The position numbers and the translations under genes were made by a program. The notes beneath the pieces are model-generated. The model saw nothing but the letters and a program-made list of their open reading frames with translations. It was not told the origin of the DNA and made no database searches. 51,961 nucleotides of DNA from NCBI GenBank assembly GCA_021732085.1, contig JAKFVQ010000001.1, positions 1-51,961 on the forward strand, read 5' to 3'. This stretch comes from Candidatus Obscuribacterales bacterium (GTDB taxonomy: Bacteria; Cyanobacteriota; Vampirovibrionia; Obscuribacterales; Obscuribacteraceae). Shown here piece by piece: positions 41,019-49,900 of this stretch (within the stretch, counting starts at the first letter, position 1; every line of letters starts with the position of its first letter).

Positions 41019-42263
41019 AATAATATCTTTGACTGATCCCAGGAAGATAATTGCGCCTGTACTTTGATTTGTGATCGCAAAGAGAAATGGTCGATCCACT
41101 CGCATTTCGAATGGCTTTTCTACTTCTTCTCGCCGGAGAGCCGCTGTCTCGAAAGTCATCGCCGTCACGGCAGCCGCTTCAGTCCCTTCTTCGTTTACGT
41201 CGACGTATGTTTTGTGAATAACCTGGCTCACGAATGGGCTTGGCGGCTTATTCACCATCGGAAGAAAGTCGGCCTTGTCAGTAAATGCCAGTTTCATCCC
41301 CATTTCGGAAAGCGTGTCAGCTAGCTGCGTTGAGTACTCGAACTTGAATCGAGGAAGAAAAAGTGTGCCGCGTTTTGAGCTGAGGCTTGCGCTCACATTC
41401 TTCCAGTCGTTTGCAAAAGTGCCGATGAGTTGATCCGTGGAACTATTCTTCTTAGGAAGAATAATGAACATGTTTGTCTTTTGATCAGCATAGGGCAAGG
41501 AAATAATTTGGAATTTGTCGTGCTCGGCATAGATCATCTTGCCACCTTGCACCATCGTAGGGACTTTCTTTACTTCGCCTTTTTCTGTATGAAAATCAGC
41601 GTCCTGAGTGGCTTGCTTTGTAAACTGATCCATCCATGCAGCTTTGAAATAGGTAGCGTTTACCAGCACCATCAATTGAGATGCTGATAGTTTTTGCAAA
41701 ATGCTCGGTATCTTTCCATTCGTTTGCTCTGATGCCCATGAGTTGATCTTATTGACCGATGAGGGATCCGAAAAATTCAAATTCTGCACCATTGCTTTAT
41801 AGCTCTTGCCGCAAGTGCTGACGAAGTTCCTATTCAGTGAGAATTGTTCATTAGCCCAGAGTGAATTTGCAATACTCAGCTTGAATTCATTGTCGGCTTT
41901 TTGATTACGCAATCCGATCATAGGATGATCGGTTTTCTTGAGGATGCCGTCTATCATTCGCTCGTCATTCTTATTCATCTCGCTGGTGCTGAGATTCGCC
42001 GGCAGCGATAGGGTCTTACAGATCTCCTCTCTAGTTTCCCCTTGCGCGCCGCTAGCTGCCATCTTCATTACTTGTCCAATGCTGAGTGGGGATATGAATA
42101 TGTTTTTGTTCTTCTCTTGCGCACTGAGTTTTGCGAGCAACTTAAATCCGAATTGATTATTTGCTGAGGCCGTGTCGGAATCTTGAGCATTCGCTTTCGG
42201 GAAGTTAAACATGGATAGTGTCACCATAGCCAGGCTGGCTGCAACTGCGCTTCGTTTCTTCAT
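41016..42263 (-). CDS. Exported serpin (serine/cysteine protease inhibitor)
   Basis: A signal peptide (MKKRSAVAAS, ending KANA-QD) is followed by a full serpin fold: NIFISPLSIGQVMKMAASGA, LMVLVNATYFKAAWMDQF, the breach/shutter VDRPFLFAI, and the mobile hinge EEGTEAAAV. The small residues in the hinge predict an inhibitory, loop-inserting serpin. Counting 14 residues from the hinge Thr puts P1-P1' at A-A in FETAALRREE, which suggests an elastase-like target. I use the ATG at 42263; a TTG overlapping the stop of the first serpin is the alternative. It is the second gene of a serpin pair. Confidence 0.92.
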   Translation of the reverse strand: MKKRSAVAASLAMVTLSMFNFPKANAQDSDTASANNQFGFKLLAKLSAQEKNKNIFISPLSIGQVMKMAASGAQGETREEICKTLSLPANLSTSEMNKNDERMIDGILKKTDHPMIGLRNQKADNEFKLSIANSLWANEQFSLNRNFVSTCGKSYKAMVQNLNFSDPSSVNKINSWASEQTNGKIPSILQKLSASQLMVLVNATYFKAAWMDQFTKQATQDADFHTEKGEVKKVPTMVQGGKMIYAEHDKFQIISLPYADQKTNMFIILPKKNSSTDQLIGTFANDWKNVSASLSSKRGTLFLPRFKFEYSTQLADTLSEMGMKLAFTDKADFLPMVNKPPSPFVSQVIHKTYVDVNEEGTEAAAVTAMTFETAALRREEVEKPFEMRVDRPFLFAITNQSTGAIIFLGSVKDII

Positions 42264-42289
42264 TCGTTTCTCTTTGTGTCTGCCGATGT

Positions 42290-43540
42290 TCAATCTTCAA
42301 ATTTATCTTTTGTTGGATCGCCAACAATTCCCATGAAAAGGATGGAGTTCGTTGTTTCATTTGCAATTATGAAAAGGAATGGGCGATCTACTTTCATTTG
42401 AAAAGGTTGCTCAGGTCGTGGCATGCCGCTTCCAACCATCATCATTGCCGTCACCGCGGCTGCCTCTGTGCCTTCTTCATTCACATCGACATAACTCTTG
42501 TGAATGACTGAACCTACAAATGGACGGGGACCGGTTTTGATCATCTTAGAAAAGTCTGCATCCTTAGATGAGAACGCATCGATCATTCCCAGTTTCTGCA
42601 AAGCTTCTTCTAGTTTTTTCGAGTAATCGAATTTGAATTTCGGAAGGTACAAATCTCCGAGCTTCTGCTCGAAATTACCAGTCAGATTCCTGTATGTCTG
42701 GCCGCTCATGGAGGCCAGTATTGCATCTACGTTCTTCGATTCTTTTGGAAGAAGAACATACATCGCATTGCTGCGATCGGCGTAAGGAAGTCTAACAGCC
42801 TGAAAATTCCCGTTTTCTTGATAGCCAAGCCGCGCATGCCGATGCATCATCGAAACTTTCGGCGTTGAACCACTCGTTGCATGAAATGGCATCTGCTTTG
42901 TTTCTTGTTTCTCGAATTTATCTTCCCACGGAGCCTTGAAATAGGTAGCATTGATTAAAACCAGAAGATCGGATTCCCGCAACTTCTGTATGATTGTGGG
43001 AATCTTTCCTTCGGTTTGTTTGCTTGTCCAGCTGTTTATTTCCGTCACCGTTTGTGGCTTGCTGAAGTCCGCCGATTTGACCATTGCTTTGTAGCTATTT
43101 TGGCAAGTGCTAATGAAGTCTGGCGCAAAAACAATGTTTTTATTTCCCCAGAGCGAATTAGCCACCCGCAGTTTGAAGGTTGGATCGCCTCCGCCATTTT
43201 CTTTGAACATTTTGACAAATGATGCATTTGGTGTCGTGATCGCAGCAAGCATTTGCTGATCCTGCTTATTTATGCTGGCAGGATCTGTGCCGTCTAGCTG
43301 TAAGACCGAAGCCATCTGCTGCAGCGTTTTTCCTGCAGCCCCGTTCATCGCCATCTTCATGACTTGCGAAATGCTCAAAGGCGAAATAAACAGATTATCG
43401 GCCTTGCTATCCTTTTTTAGTGTGGACAACATCTTGAAGCCGAATGCGTTATTCGCATCGGAAGTATCTTTTGCAAGGGATGGCTGATGAATCATTAGAA
43501 GAGCGGAAATGGATAGAACGATGGAGCTGATTCTTTTCAT
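42290..43540 (-). CDS. Exported serpin, upstream paralogue
   Basis: A signal ending QPSLA-KD precedes a serpin domain with NLFISPLSISQVMKMAMNGA, LLVLINATYFKAPWEDKF, hinge EEGTEAAAV and VDRPFLFII. The reactive loop differs from its neighbour: after the shared hinge and VTAM it reads MMVGSGMPRPEQ, placing P1-P1' near S-G (or at a Met if the loop is shifted). The two proteins are clearly paralogues with divergent bait loops, so they should inhibit different proteases. I chose the ATG at 43540 over the TTG at 43552. Confidence 0.92.
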   Translation of the reverse strand: MKRISSIVLSISALLMIHQPSLAKDTSDANNAFGFKMLSTLKKDSKADNLFISPLSISQVMKMAMNGAAGKTLQQMASVLQLDGTDPASINKQDQQMLAAITTPNASFVKMFKENGGGDPTFKLRVANSLWGNKNIVFAPDFISTCQNSYKAMVKSADFSKPQTVTEINSWTSKQTEGKIPTIIQKLRESDLLVLINATYFKAPWEDKFEKQETKQMPFHATSGSTPKVSMMHRHARLGYQENGNFQAVRLPYADRSNAMYVLLPKESKNVDAILASMSGQTYRNLTGNFEQKLGDLYLPKFKFDYSKKLEEALQKLGMIDAFSSKDADFSKMIKTGPRPFVGSVIHKSYVDVNEEGTEAAAVTAMMMVGSGMPRPEQPFQMKVDRPFLFIIANETTNSILFMGIVGDPTKDKFED

Positions 43541-43760
43541 TAGTTGACTCAAGGTTCGCGAGTTTTAGGGGGCTGACCTGACCATTATGCATTCTTGACT
43601 TATGTCCGTCATTAATCAGGCTAGCTCTTCCTTGCTGTCAGTGCACGCACCCTCGCGATGAAACGACCGTTATGGGCTTACATGTGACTTTCGGCGATAA
43701 ATGGCGTGGTTTTTTCGGAATTATTTGGCGCGCTGGAGCTCAGCATGCATTCACACCTGA

Positions 43761-44162
43761 CTATTTTGCTATTTTCGCTACTTTTGTTTTGGCTAGTTCT
43801 TCTACCTTGGCTTTGATCTCATCACGCACGCGCCGGAACACATCGAGCGTTTGTCCTTTCGGGTCCTCAATGTTCCAATTCGCCTGCGTGCCGATAAAGG
43901 TCGATGGACAAAAATCAACTGTCTTCACCGAGCACATGGAAAGCACAGCATCATAGGTAGGCAGCTTTCTATGGTCGATTGCTTTTGAGTACTGCATTGA
44001 TATGTCTATCCCAATCTCCGCCATGACTTTAAGTGCATCAGGGTTGACACCGGACCCAGCCCTGACTCCAGCGCTTTCGGCGTTCAGACCCAACCGCCGA
44101 GCGAATCCTTCGGCGATCTGACTGCGACAACTATTCTCGACGCAAATGAATAAGACCTTCAA
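43761..44162 (-). CDS. arsC: Arsenate reductase of the low-molecular-weight phosphatase fold
   Basis: This 133-residue protein carries the P-loop C7-x5-R13 (CVENSCRS), the redox cysteines C77 and C85 (MCSVKTVDFCP) and the general acid D100 (EDPKG) of thioredoxin-coupled ArsC. It reduces arsenate to arsenite using a C7-C77-C85 disulphide cascade. The C77-C85 spacing is one longer than in S. aureus ArsC, so a protein-tyrosine-phosphatase role cannot be excluded. The start is a TTG at 44162 with GGAG eight bases upstream; the longer frame would add 22 residues with no support. No ars efflux gene is adjacent. Confidence 0.8.
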   Translation of the reverse strand: MKVLFICVENSCRSQIAEGFARRLGLNAESAGVRAGSGVNPDALKVMAEIGIDISMQYSKAIDHRKLPTYDAVLSMCSVKTVDFCPSTFIGTQANWNIEDPKGQTLDVFRRVRDEIKAKVEELAKTKVAKIAK

Positions 44163-44270
44163 TTGCAAAACTCCTTTTTTGTGAGTTGTACTGGCACTAC
44201 TTCTAGTGCGCAACAACCGCTTTGGCATTAATTGCGGGGCATGGAGCGTAATGCATTAGCCTTGATCACG

Positions 44271-45548
44271 TCATCGTTCCGCCTTATTCGATGGCAGTTC
44301 TTTAGATGACACCTGCATGCCAGGTCTCAATTCATCAGTTCCCCTGAGAACTATCTGATCGCCCTCAGCGAGATTTCCGAACACTTCGATCGAGTCATCA
44401 GCAGATATACCGGGTTTTACGTCTATCCATTCAGCAATGTCATTTTTTACTCGAATAACGAACGTCTTCTCCGTTGTCTTGACGACAGCAGACGCCGGGA
44501 CAAAGAGAGTAGGCCGATTCCGTCGCATCGGCCATAGCACCTCAGCAAACATGCCTGGAGTCAGGCGACGATCGGAGTTGCTCACGTCTAATTCCACAGC
44601 CATTGTTCGGGTGTCGATGTCGACTGACTCAGCAATGCGCCGTACGATTCCCGAAAAGGACTCTCCCGGGTATGCGGATACTGTGAAGCGTACGGACGTG
44701 CCAGGAGCAATTCCACCTACGTCAGATTCTGGCACTGGCACTACCAGCCGAAGAGTGGTCTGCTGCTTTAACCGCAACAATGGTGGTGACGAAGCATTCG
44801 CAGGAGGGTTGACGAAGCTGCCTTCGTGCACGGTTCTCTGTGTGATCACCCCATCAAATGGAGCGGTCAGTCTAAGATATGCCTCAAGGGCTTTGCTAGA
44901 AACGGCCGACTCAAGAGCCGCACGATGCCTGTTGTTAGCTGCTTTTTGTTGGGACTCAAGTGACTTGCATTTACCTTCCAAGGATCTTGCAGTAGCGGCA
45001 TCTGCCTCCGCGGTCTTCTGTGCGACTTCCAGATCATTGCCAGGGATTATACCGGGATATTCTGAAGCTCCCTTCAGTCTTTGATAGGTATCCGCACTGG
45101 ATTTTGCTCTGGCCTCGGCAGCCGCACATTGCTGTCTTGCAACTTCCAATTCATCTTTCGCCTGAATGCTCTCATCCCTCGCTGCCGTGGCTGCATCAAT
45201 ACCTTGTCTTGACTGAGCTGGCAGCTCAGGAGCGGTCATTCGTATCAGCAGCTGCCCTTTTTTGACTACGGAACCGCGATCAACGCCAATCCATTCGACA
45301 AAGCCAGGAATTTTCGGATAGATTCCGACATCGCGGTAAGCGATCAGGTCGGAAGGAAGTTTTGCTTCGCGTTGCAAATTTTGAGCTATCACTTTGGTAA
45401 CAAGAACTGGTCGCGGTGCGTTCGCCGTTTGTGAAACTTGTGATTCCGACTTCTTTTCAGAATCCTGGACACCACAACCAGATAGGATCGTCGTGAGGGC
45501 CAATATTGCCATAGTTGAGCGAAGCCCTCGTTTATCTTTCATGTGCAA
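44271..45548 (-). CDS. RND efflux periplasmic adaptor lipoprotein
   Basis: A signal peptide with lipobox L-S-G-C is followed by the adaptor layout: barrel-sandwich half (VEWIGVDRGSVVKKGQLLIRMTAPEL), a long alpha-hairpin (~95-210, rich in Ala, Glu, Gln), second lipoyl half (LRLTAPFDGVITQRTVHEGSFV), beta-barrel and membrane-proximal domain. It would link an inner membrane RND pump to an outer membrane channel. The pump gene immediately upstream is only a fragment, so this adaptor may have no partner here. TTG 45548 with AGGAG eight bases upstream is the preferred start, although the pump's stop is adjacent. Confidence 0.88.
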   Translation of the reverse strand: MHMKDKRGLRSTMAILALTTILSGCGVQDSEKKSESQVSQTANAPRPVLVTKVIAQNLQREAKLPSDLIAYRDVGIYPKIPGFVEWIGVDRGSVVKKGQLLIRMTAPELPAQSRQGIDAATAARDESIQAKDELEVARQQCAAAEARAKSSADTYQRLKGASEYPGIIPGNDLEVAQKTAEADAATARSLEGKCKSLESQQKAANNRHRAALESAVSSKALEAYLRLTAPFDGVITQRTVHEGSFVNPPANASSPPLLRLKQQTTLRLVVPVPESDVGGIAPGTSVRFTVSAYPGESFSGIVRRIAESVDIDTRTMAVELDVSNSDRRLTPGMFAEVLWPMRRNRPTLFVPASAVVKTTEKTFVIRVKNDIAEWIDVKPGISADDSIEVFGNLAEGDQIVLRGTDELRPGMQVSSKELPSNKAER

Positions 45549-46235
45549 CTACGGAGCTCCTTCTGTTTCGGTAGCAAGTAAGCGGGGGTGAATAGATGAG
45601 GTCTTGCGACTTGCCTTATGTTGAACCATCGTAAAGATTGACGGGATGACCGTAAGAACAACGGCAGTTGAGGCTATTAGCCCGCCAATGACAGCGCGTC
45701 CCAACGGGGCGGTCTGGTCGCCTCCTTCAGCGAGCGCTAGTGCCATTGGCACCATGCCTGCCACCATTGCCATGCTGGTCATGAGGATTGGGCGGAGCCT
45801 ACTTGTGGCTCCGTCAACAGCAGCCTCGGCTGCTGATTTGCCGCTCATGCGGGCAGATTCTGCAAACGTCACTAACAAGATCGTGTTGGCAACGCCGACG
45901 CCAATTGCCATGATGGCACCGATGAAAGATTGTATGTTTAGAGTGGTTCCGGTCAAAAACAAGGCTACCACTACCCCGCTGATGACGGCAGGAACGGTGC
46001 TAAGGACGATGAACGCCAGTCGCGCGGATTGGAAGTTGGCAGATAGCAAAAGAAAAATCGCTAGCACGGCAACACCTAGACCAGCAAATAGTGCTCCAAA
46101 TGCATCTTGCATTGGAGGAATCTGGCCGCGGACAGACACAGTAACGCCACGTGGCGGTTGACCAGCTCGATCTAGGGCAGCTTTCACCTGTTTGGCGGCT
46201 CTTCCCATGTCATTTTCAGAAGACCTCTTCACCAA
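45549..46235 (-). pseudogene. C-terminal remnant of an RND efflux pump
   Basis: The 228 residues correspond to the last fifth of an HAE1/AcrB-like transporter: [78 protein letters not shown] and [11 protein letters not shown] (TM8-TM12). A whole pump is about 1,050 residues. The frame is cut off at its 5' end inside the porter domain by an in-frame stop, right at a 23-bp direct duplication, and nothing further upstream looks like the missing N-terminal part. The remnant alone cannot pump. It abuts the adaptor gene. Confidence 0.85.
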
Positions 46236-46257
46236 TGTTCAAAAGTCCTCTTCACCA
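46215..46257. repeat. 23-bp direct repeat at the break of the RND gene
   Basis: TTCAGAAGACCTCTTCACCA (46215-46234) recurs as TTCAAAAGTCCTCTTCACCA (46238-46257), 18 of 20 matching. It lies across the first codons of the pump remnant and may mark the deletion junction. Confidence 0.75.
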
Positions 46258-46464
46258 GAACGCTGCCGTGCCATCAATTGTAATTACATCTAAAAAAATC
46301 CAGCCAAGCAATCAAACTGCGATGAAACAACTTCTTGAACACTTGAACAATCGTGATGAATGTTCGCTGGGGTCTTCAACAAACCCGGGACGGAAAAAGC
46401 CATTTTTCTAGTTTCGGCGTAAGTATTCGCGGGGCTTGCCGTCCTCGTAATTACAGCGGCTTTT

Positions 46465-46926
46465 CTAACTCTCCAACCACCTGGGAGGGGGTCCGCCTAA
46501 CCATCGCTGCCTTGGTTCGGGACGACAAATTTCCTTCGGATCCCATATTAGCTGGTCATCCTCGAAGCGTAGCGTAAGCGATTCATAGAGCCATACAGAA
46601 GGATTGTTGTGCAGTCTTTCATGCGCAGAAAGGAGCCACCTTTTTGCTTCCATAATTCCCAAAGGATGTAGGAGGTCGCGAATTTTTTCTGCATCCGTTT
46701 CCTTTATTCCAACTAAGGTCATTGTCCAAAGATCAACCTCTTTGCTCCAAAGATCAGAAATGATCCATACGTCAGAAGTATTTTCGAATGTTAGGAAGTC
46801 AACTCTACAAACTGAGTTAATCAGTATGTCTTCAAACAGGTGATTAAGTAACTCCAAAGAAAACGGATATACATAGCCACTAGGTGGGTCAGGAACCTCG
46901 TTTCCAGCAAAACAGGTCAACTGCAT
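46465..46926 (-). CDS. Small acidic protein, candidate immunity partner of the Rhs protein
   Basis: The ATG follows the Rhs stop by only two bases, so it is translated with it. The 153-residue protein has no signal, is rich in Trp, Leu, Asp and Glu (several W, e.g. DVWIISDLWSKEVDLW) and ends in a Pro/Arg/Trp-rich tail. It is not recognised as a known family. Position directly behind a polymorphic-toxin-type Rhs C-terminus is where immunity proteins lie, but the C-terminal part of this Rhs is short and has no recognisable toxin domain, so this is an inference. Confidence 0.5.
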   Translation of the reverse strand: MQLTCFAGNEVPDPPSGYVYPFSLELLNHLFEDILINSVCRVDFLTFENTSDVWIISDLWSKEVDLWTMTLVGIKETDAEKIRDLLHPLGIMEAKRWLLSAHERLHNNPSVWLYESLTLRFEDDQLIWDPKEICRPEPRQRWLGGPPPRWLES

Positions 46927-46928
46927 AC

Positions 46929-49900
46929 CTAAAATCCATAAAAAAGTTTGTTTAATTTGTCAATAAATTTTTGAGCTGCTTCCGAGAAGTTTTTTACAAC
47001 CTTGTAGTAGGGTTCATCAAAAGGCGCATTCTGCCCGCCCTCCACAATCGGATTATCAGGCCCAGGCGGAATCGCTGGTCCTCCAGGTGCCGGACCAGTT
47101 CCCGGCTCCGATGGTGCGTCAGGTCCACCAGGTGAATGGTCTACGGGTCCCATTCCATCGTCCGAACCGGAACCGGAGGAGCCAGAGCCAGAACCGGAAC
47201 CGGAACCAGAACCGGAACCGGAACCAGCACCACCAGGAGTGGCACCGCTTCCACTGCCTGAGTTTCCACCACTATTCATGATGATGCTTGGGCCGCCGAT
47301 AATACCGCCCGTATGCGTTAATCCAGTTCCGCCCAGCCCGGGGGATGGCGGATGAATGAGAGGACCTCTTACACCGCCGAACGGAACCACGAACATGCCA
47401 GTAGGGTCAGTATTGTTGATCGGATCGTTGCCCACATATGTATAGAGATTCTGATATGCGTCACTTGGAATTGGGTCAGGCTGATAGAATCGTCCGAGCG
47501 CAGGCGAGTAGTAGCGGGCCTTGAAGTTGTAATCTGCAAAGAGCCCATTACCCAGTTGCCCTGTAAATCCGAACGGTTGCCCGCCTAATGTTATACGGGC
47601 ACCTTGCCCGAAAACATCGAAGGCTGCTTGAGCAGCAATAGCACCTGTGTTGTTGCTAACAGAAACTATCGATCCCAGCCAATCCGCATGGTTGTATGTA
47701 ATAGCTCCACCGGCAGCAACTTGAATTAGTGACTCATCTGCCTTAACTCCAGGAATAAACCGGTTCTGCAAAGTATCGGTGGCGCCGTTATATGTGGCGA
47801 TGAGGCGCGATCCATCATAGATATAGCGGGTTGGAGGAGTTGCACCATTTGGTTTGACCTGAGCCTGCCTCTGAAGGATCGGATCATAGATGAAAGTAAG
47901 GTTTGCGCCTGTCTGAAGCTGCTTTGTGAGGTGTTTTTCAGTGTCGTACTGCAGCGTGTTTGTGCCTATTTTGGTTAAGCAGCCATCGGCGCTGTAGGTA
48001 TTAACAGTGGCACCAACTGCGGTGTACTGGTTCATGTTGTTGGTCGTGTAGGCAGTTGTGCCACCCGCGTTAGGATGCTTGATATAAGCGCCATCAGAGC
48101 AGTTGAGGCTGTTTATCTGATGGACATTGTTGTACCCCATCGTCCAACTGACTGACGAGCCAACAAAATTGTGCTGCAAGCTGGTCAGGTCATTATTGAG
48201 CGCATAAGTATAAGCAGTGTTAGTGCCATTGTTGAGGGTGAGCGCTGTGCGCCTGGAAAGCGGGTCGTAATCAAAGTGCGAAGCGCTTGCAGTTGCGCCA
48301 TTTAACTTTATGTCTGTCAGCCTGTTTAGCTGGTCGAACTGGCGGTTAATGTAATAGCCATCGGGCCAGGTCGTTTTCGTGCGATTGCCGTTAGCATCAA
48401 GCTCATGAGCAACGACCTTTGCATCAGGGTAAGTTTCTGAGATGAAGCGCCCAGCAGAATCATAGCCACGCTGGAAGTTACCCGTTGATGGATCTCCAGG
48501 AACTTCTGGTGTCGATGCGCTCAGCAATCGCCCAGCTAAATCGTAGCTGTAGCTTACTGTGGCTTGTCCCTGAGGAATCTTTGATGTTACGCGATAAAGG
48601 AAATCGTATTCGTAATTAATGGTCTTATTAGCTCGCGTTCTGAACGTGAGCAGGTTTCCATTTAAGTCATAGGACTTGTTTTGCTCGAACTTTGCATCCG
48701 GAAATTTAACGCGGTCCTTGCGGTCCAGCCCGTCGTAAGTGAATTCCGTTAAGTTGTTGTTTGCGTCTTTCTGGCTAGCCAGAAGCCCGTTTGTTGTATA
48801 AGTCCTGGTGTCGCAGACGATATTAGCAGGGTCCGTTACAGTCTGGACGCGGCTAACAGCATCATAACCATACTGCCATTTTCTGTTTTCTGCATCTGTA
48901 ATCGACTTGACCCGGTCGTTGATGTCGTATTCATAGGTCGTTACATGACTTGCCGGGTCTGTTATCGTTTGCAGCTTGTCCGAAAATGTATAGGCGTAGT
49001 TGTAGATCTGCCAAGGCGTAGCAGGAATACCCGTCTGTTTTTGAACAGAAGTTTTGTTGCCGTCGTCGTCATATGTGAAATTGGTGACGAAGTTGAAAGG
49101 CGCCGGATCTGTTATCTGCGTCATTCGCCGCAACGGATCGAAAACATACGCGGTGCTGTTGCCTCGAGGGTCAATCATCGAGATTCTATTTCCGACAGAA
49201 TCGTAGCCAAACTGAGTGGTCAGATTCAGGTGTCCAGGACCGCCCTGGTCTTCTACAACCGAGAGTAATTTTTCTGTTGCAGTATCATAGTTAAACTGAG
49301 TGACGATGCTGGTTTCATCAGTACTGGTCAGCATCTGTCCTTTGGTGTTGTACGTAAAATGCCTTGCCGGAATTCCAGCTGAAACTTCTGGATACTGGAT
49401 TGTAAGAAGGTTCCCGGTGCTATTGTCATAGCTGTAAGTGGTTGTTAACCCAGTTGCGTCAGCGGCTGTTTTTACTTTGTTGAAGGTCGGATCAAATGTA
49501 AAAGTATTCTTGACGGTAAGCAGAGTGCTGCCAGGCTTGGGCGTCGAAGTGACGCCGGTTACATTGTTTTTTGAATCATAGGAGTAAGAAAAAGCATTTC
49601 CTTCCGGCATTGTCTTTGTACTGAGCCTGAATAGCCCATCATAGAGAGAATCAGTCTCTTGCCCGAGCGCATTTATGTCTCTGAGCACGTTGCCAATTTG
49701 ATCGCTGTACCTGATATGCGCATTGCCTGAAGGGTCATCAATTTCGGAGCGCAAGCCAGCAAAATAGAAGTTCGAGACGTTATTAAGTGCGTCTGCCTGG
49801 CTAGCAATTCTGCCAAGCGTGTCATACGTGTTTGTTAGTACCGGGTTGCTTGGATGAGCAGGCAAAAAGAACTGAGTCATTACGCCTGGGTCTGAGTAGG

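Noticed and set aside
46151..46411. Plus-strand 86-residue frame opposite the RND remnant
   Set aside because: The first part is antisense to the pump remnant and the rest shows no family pattern or Shine-Dalgarno.
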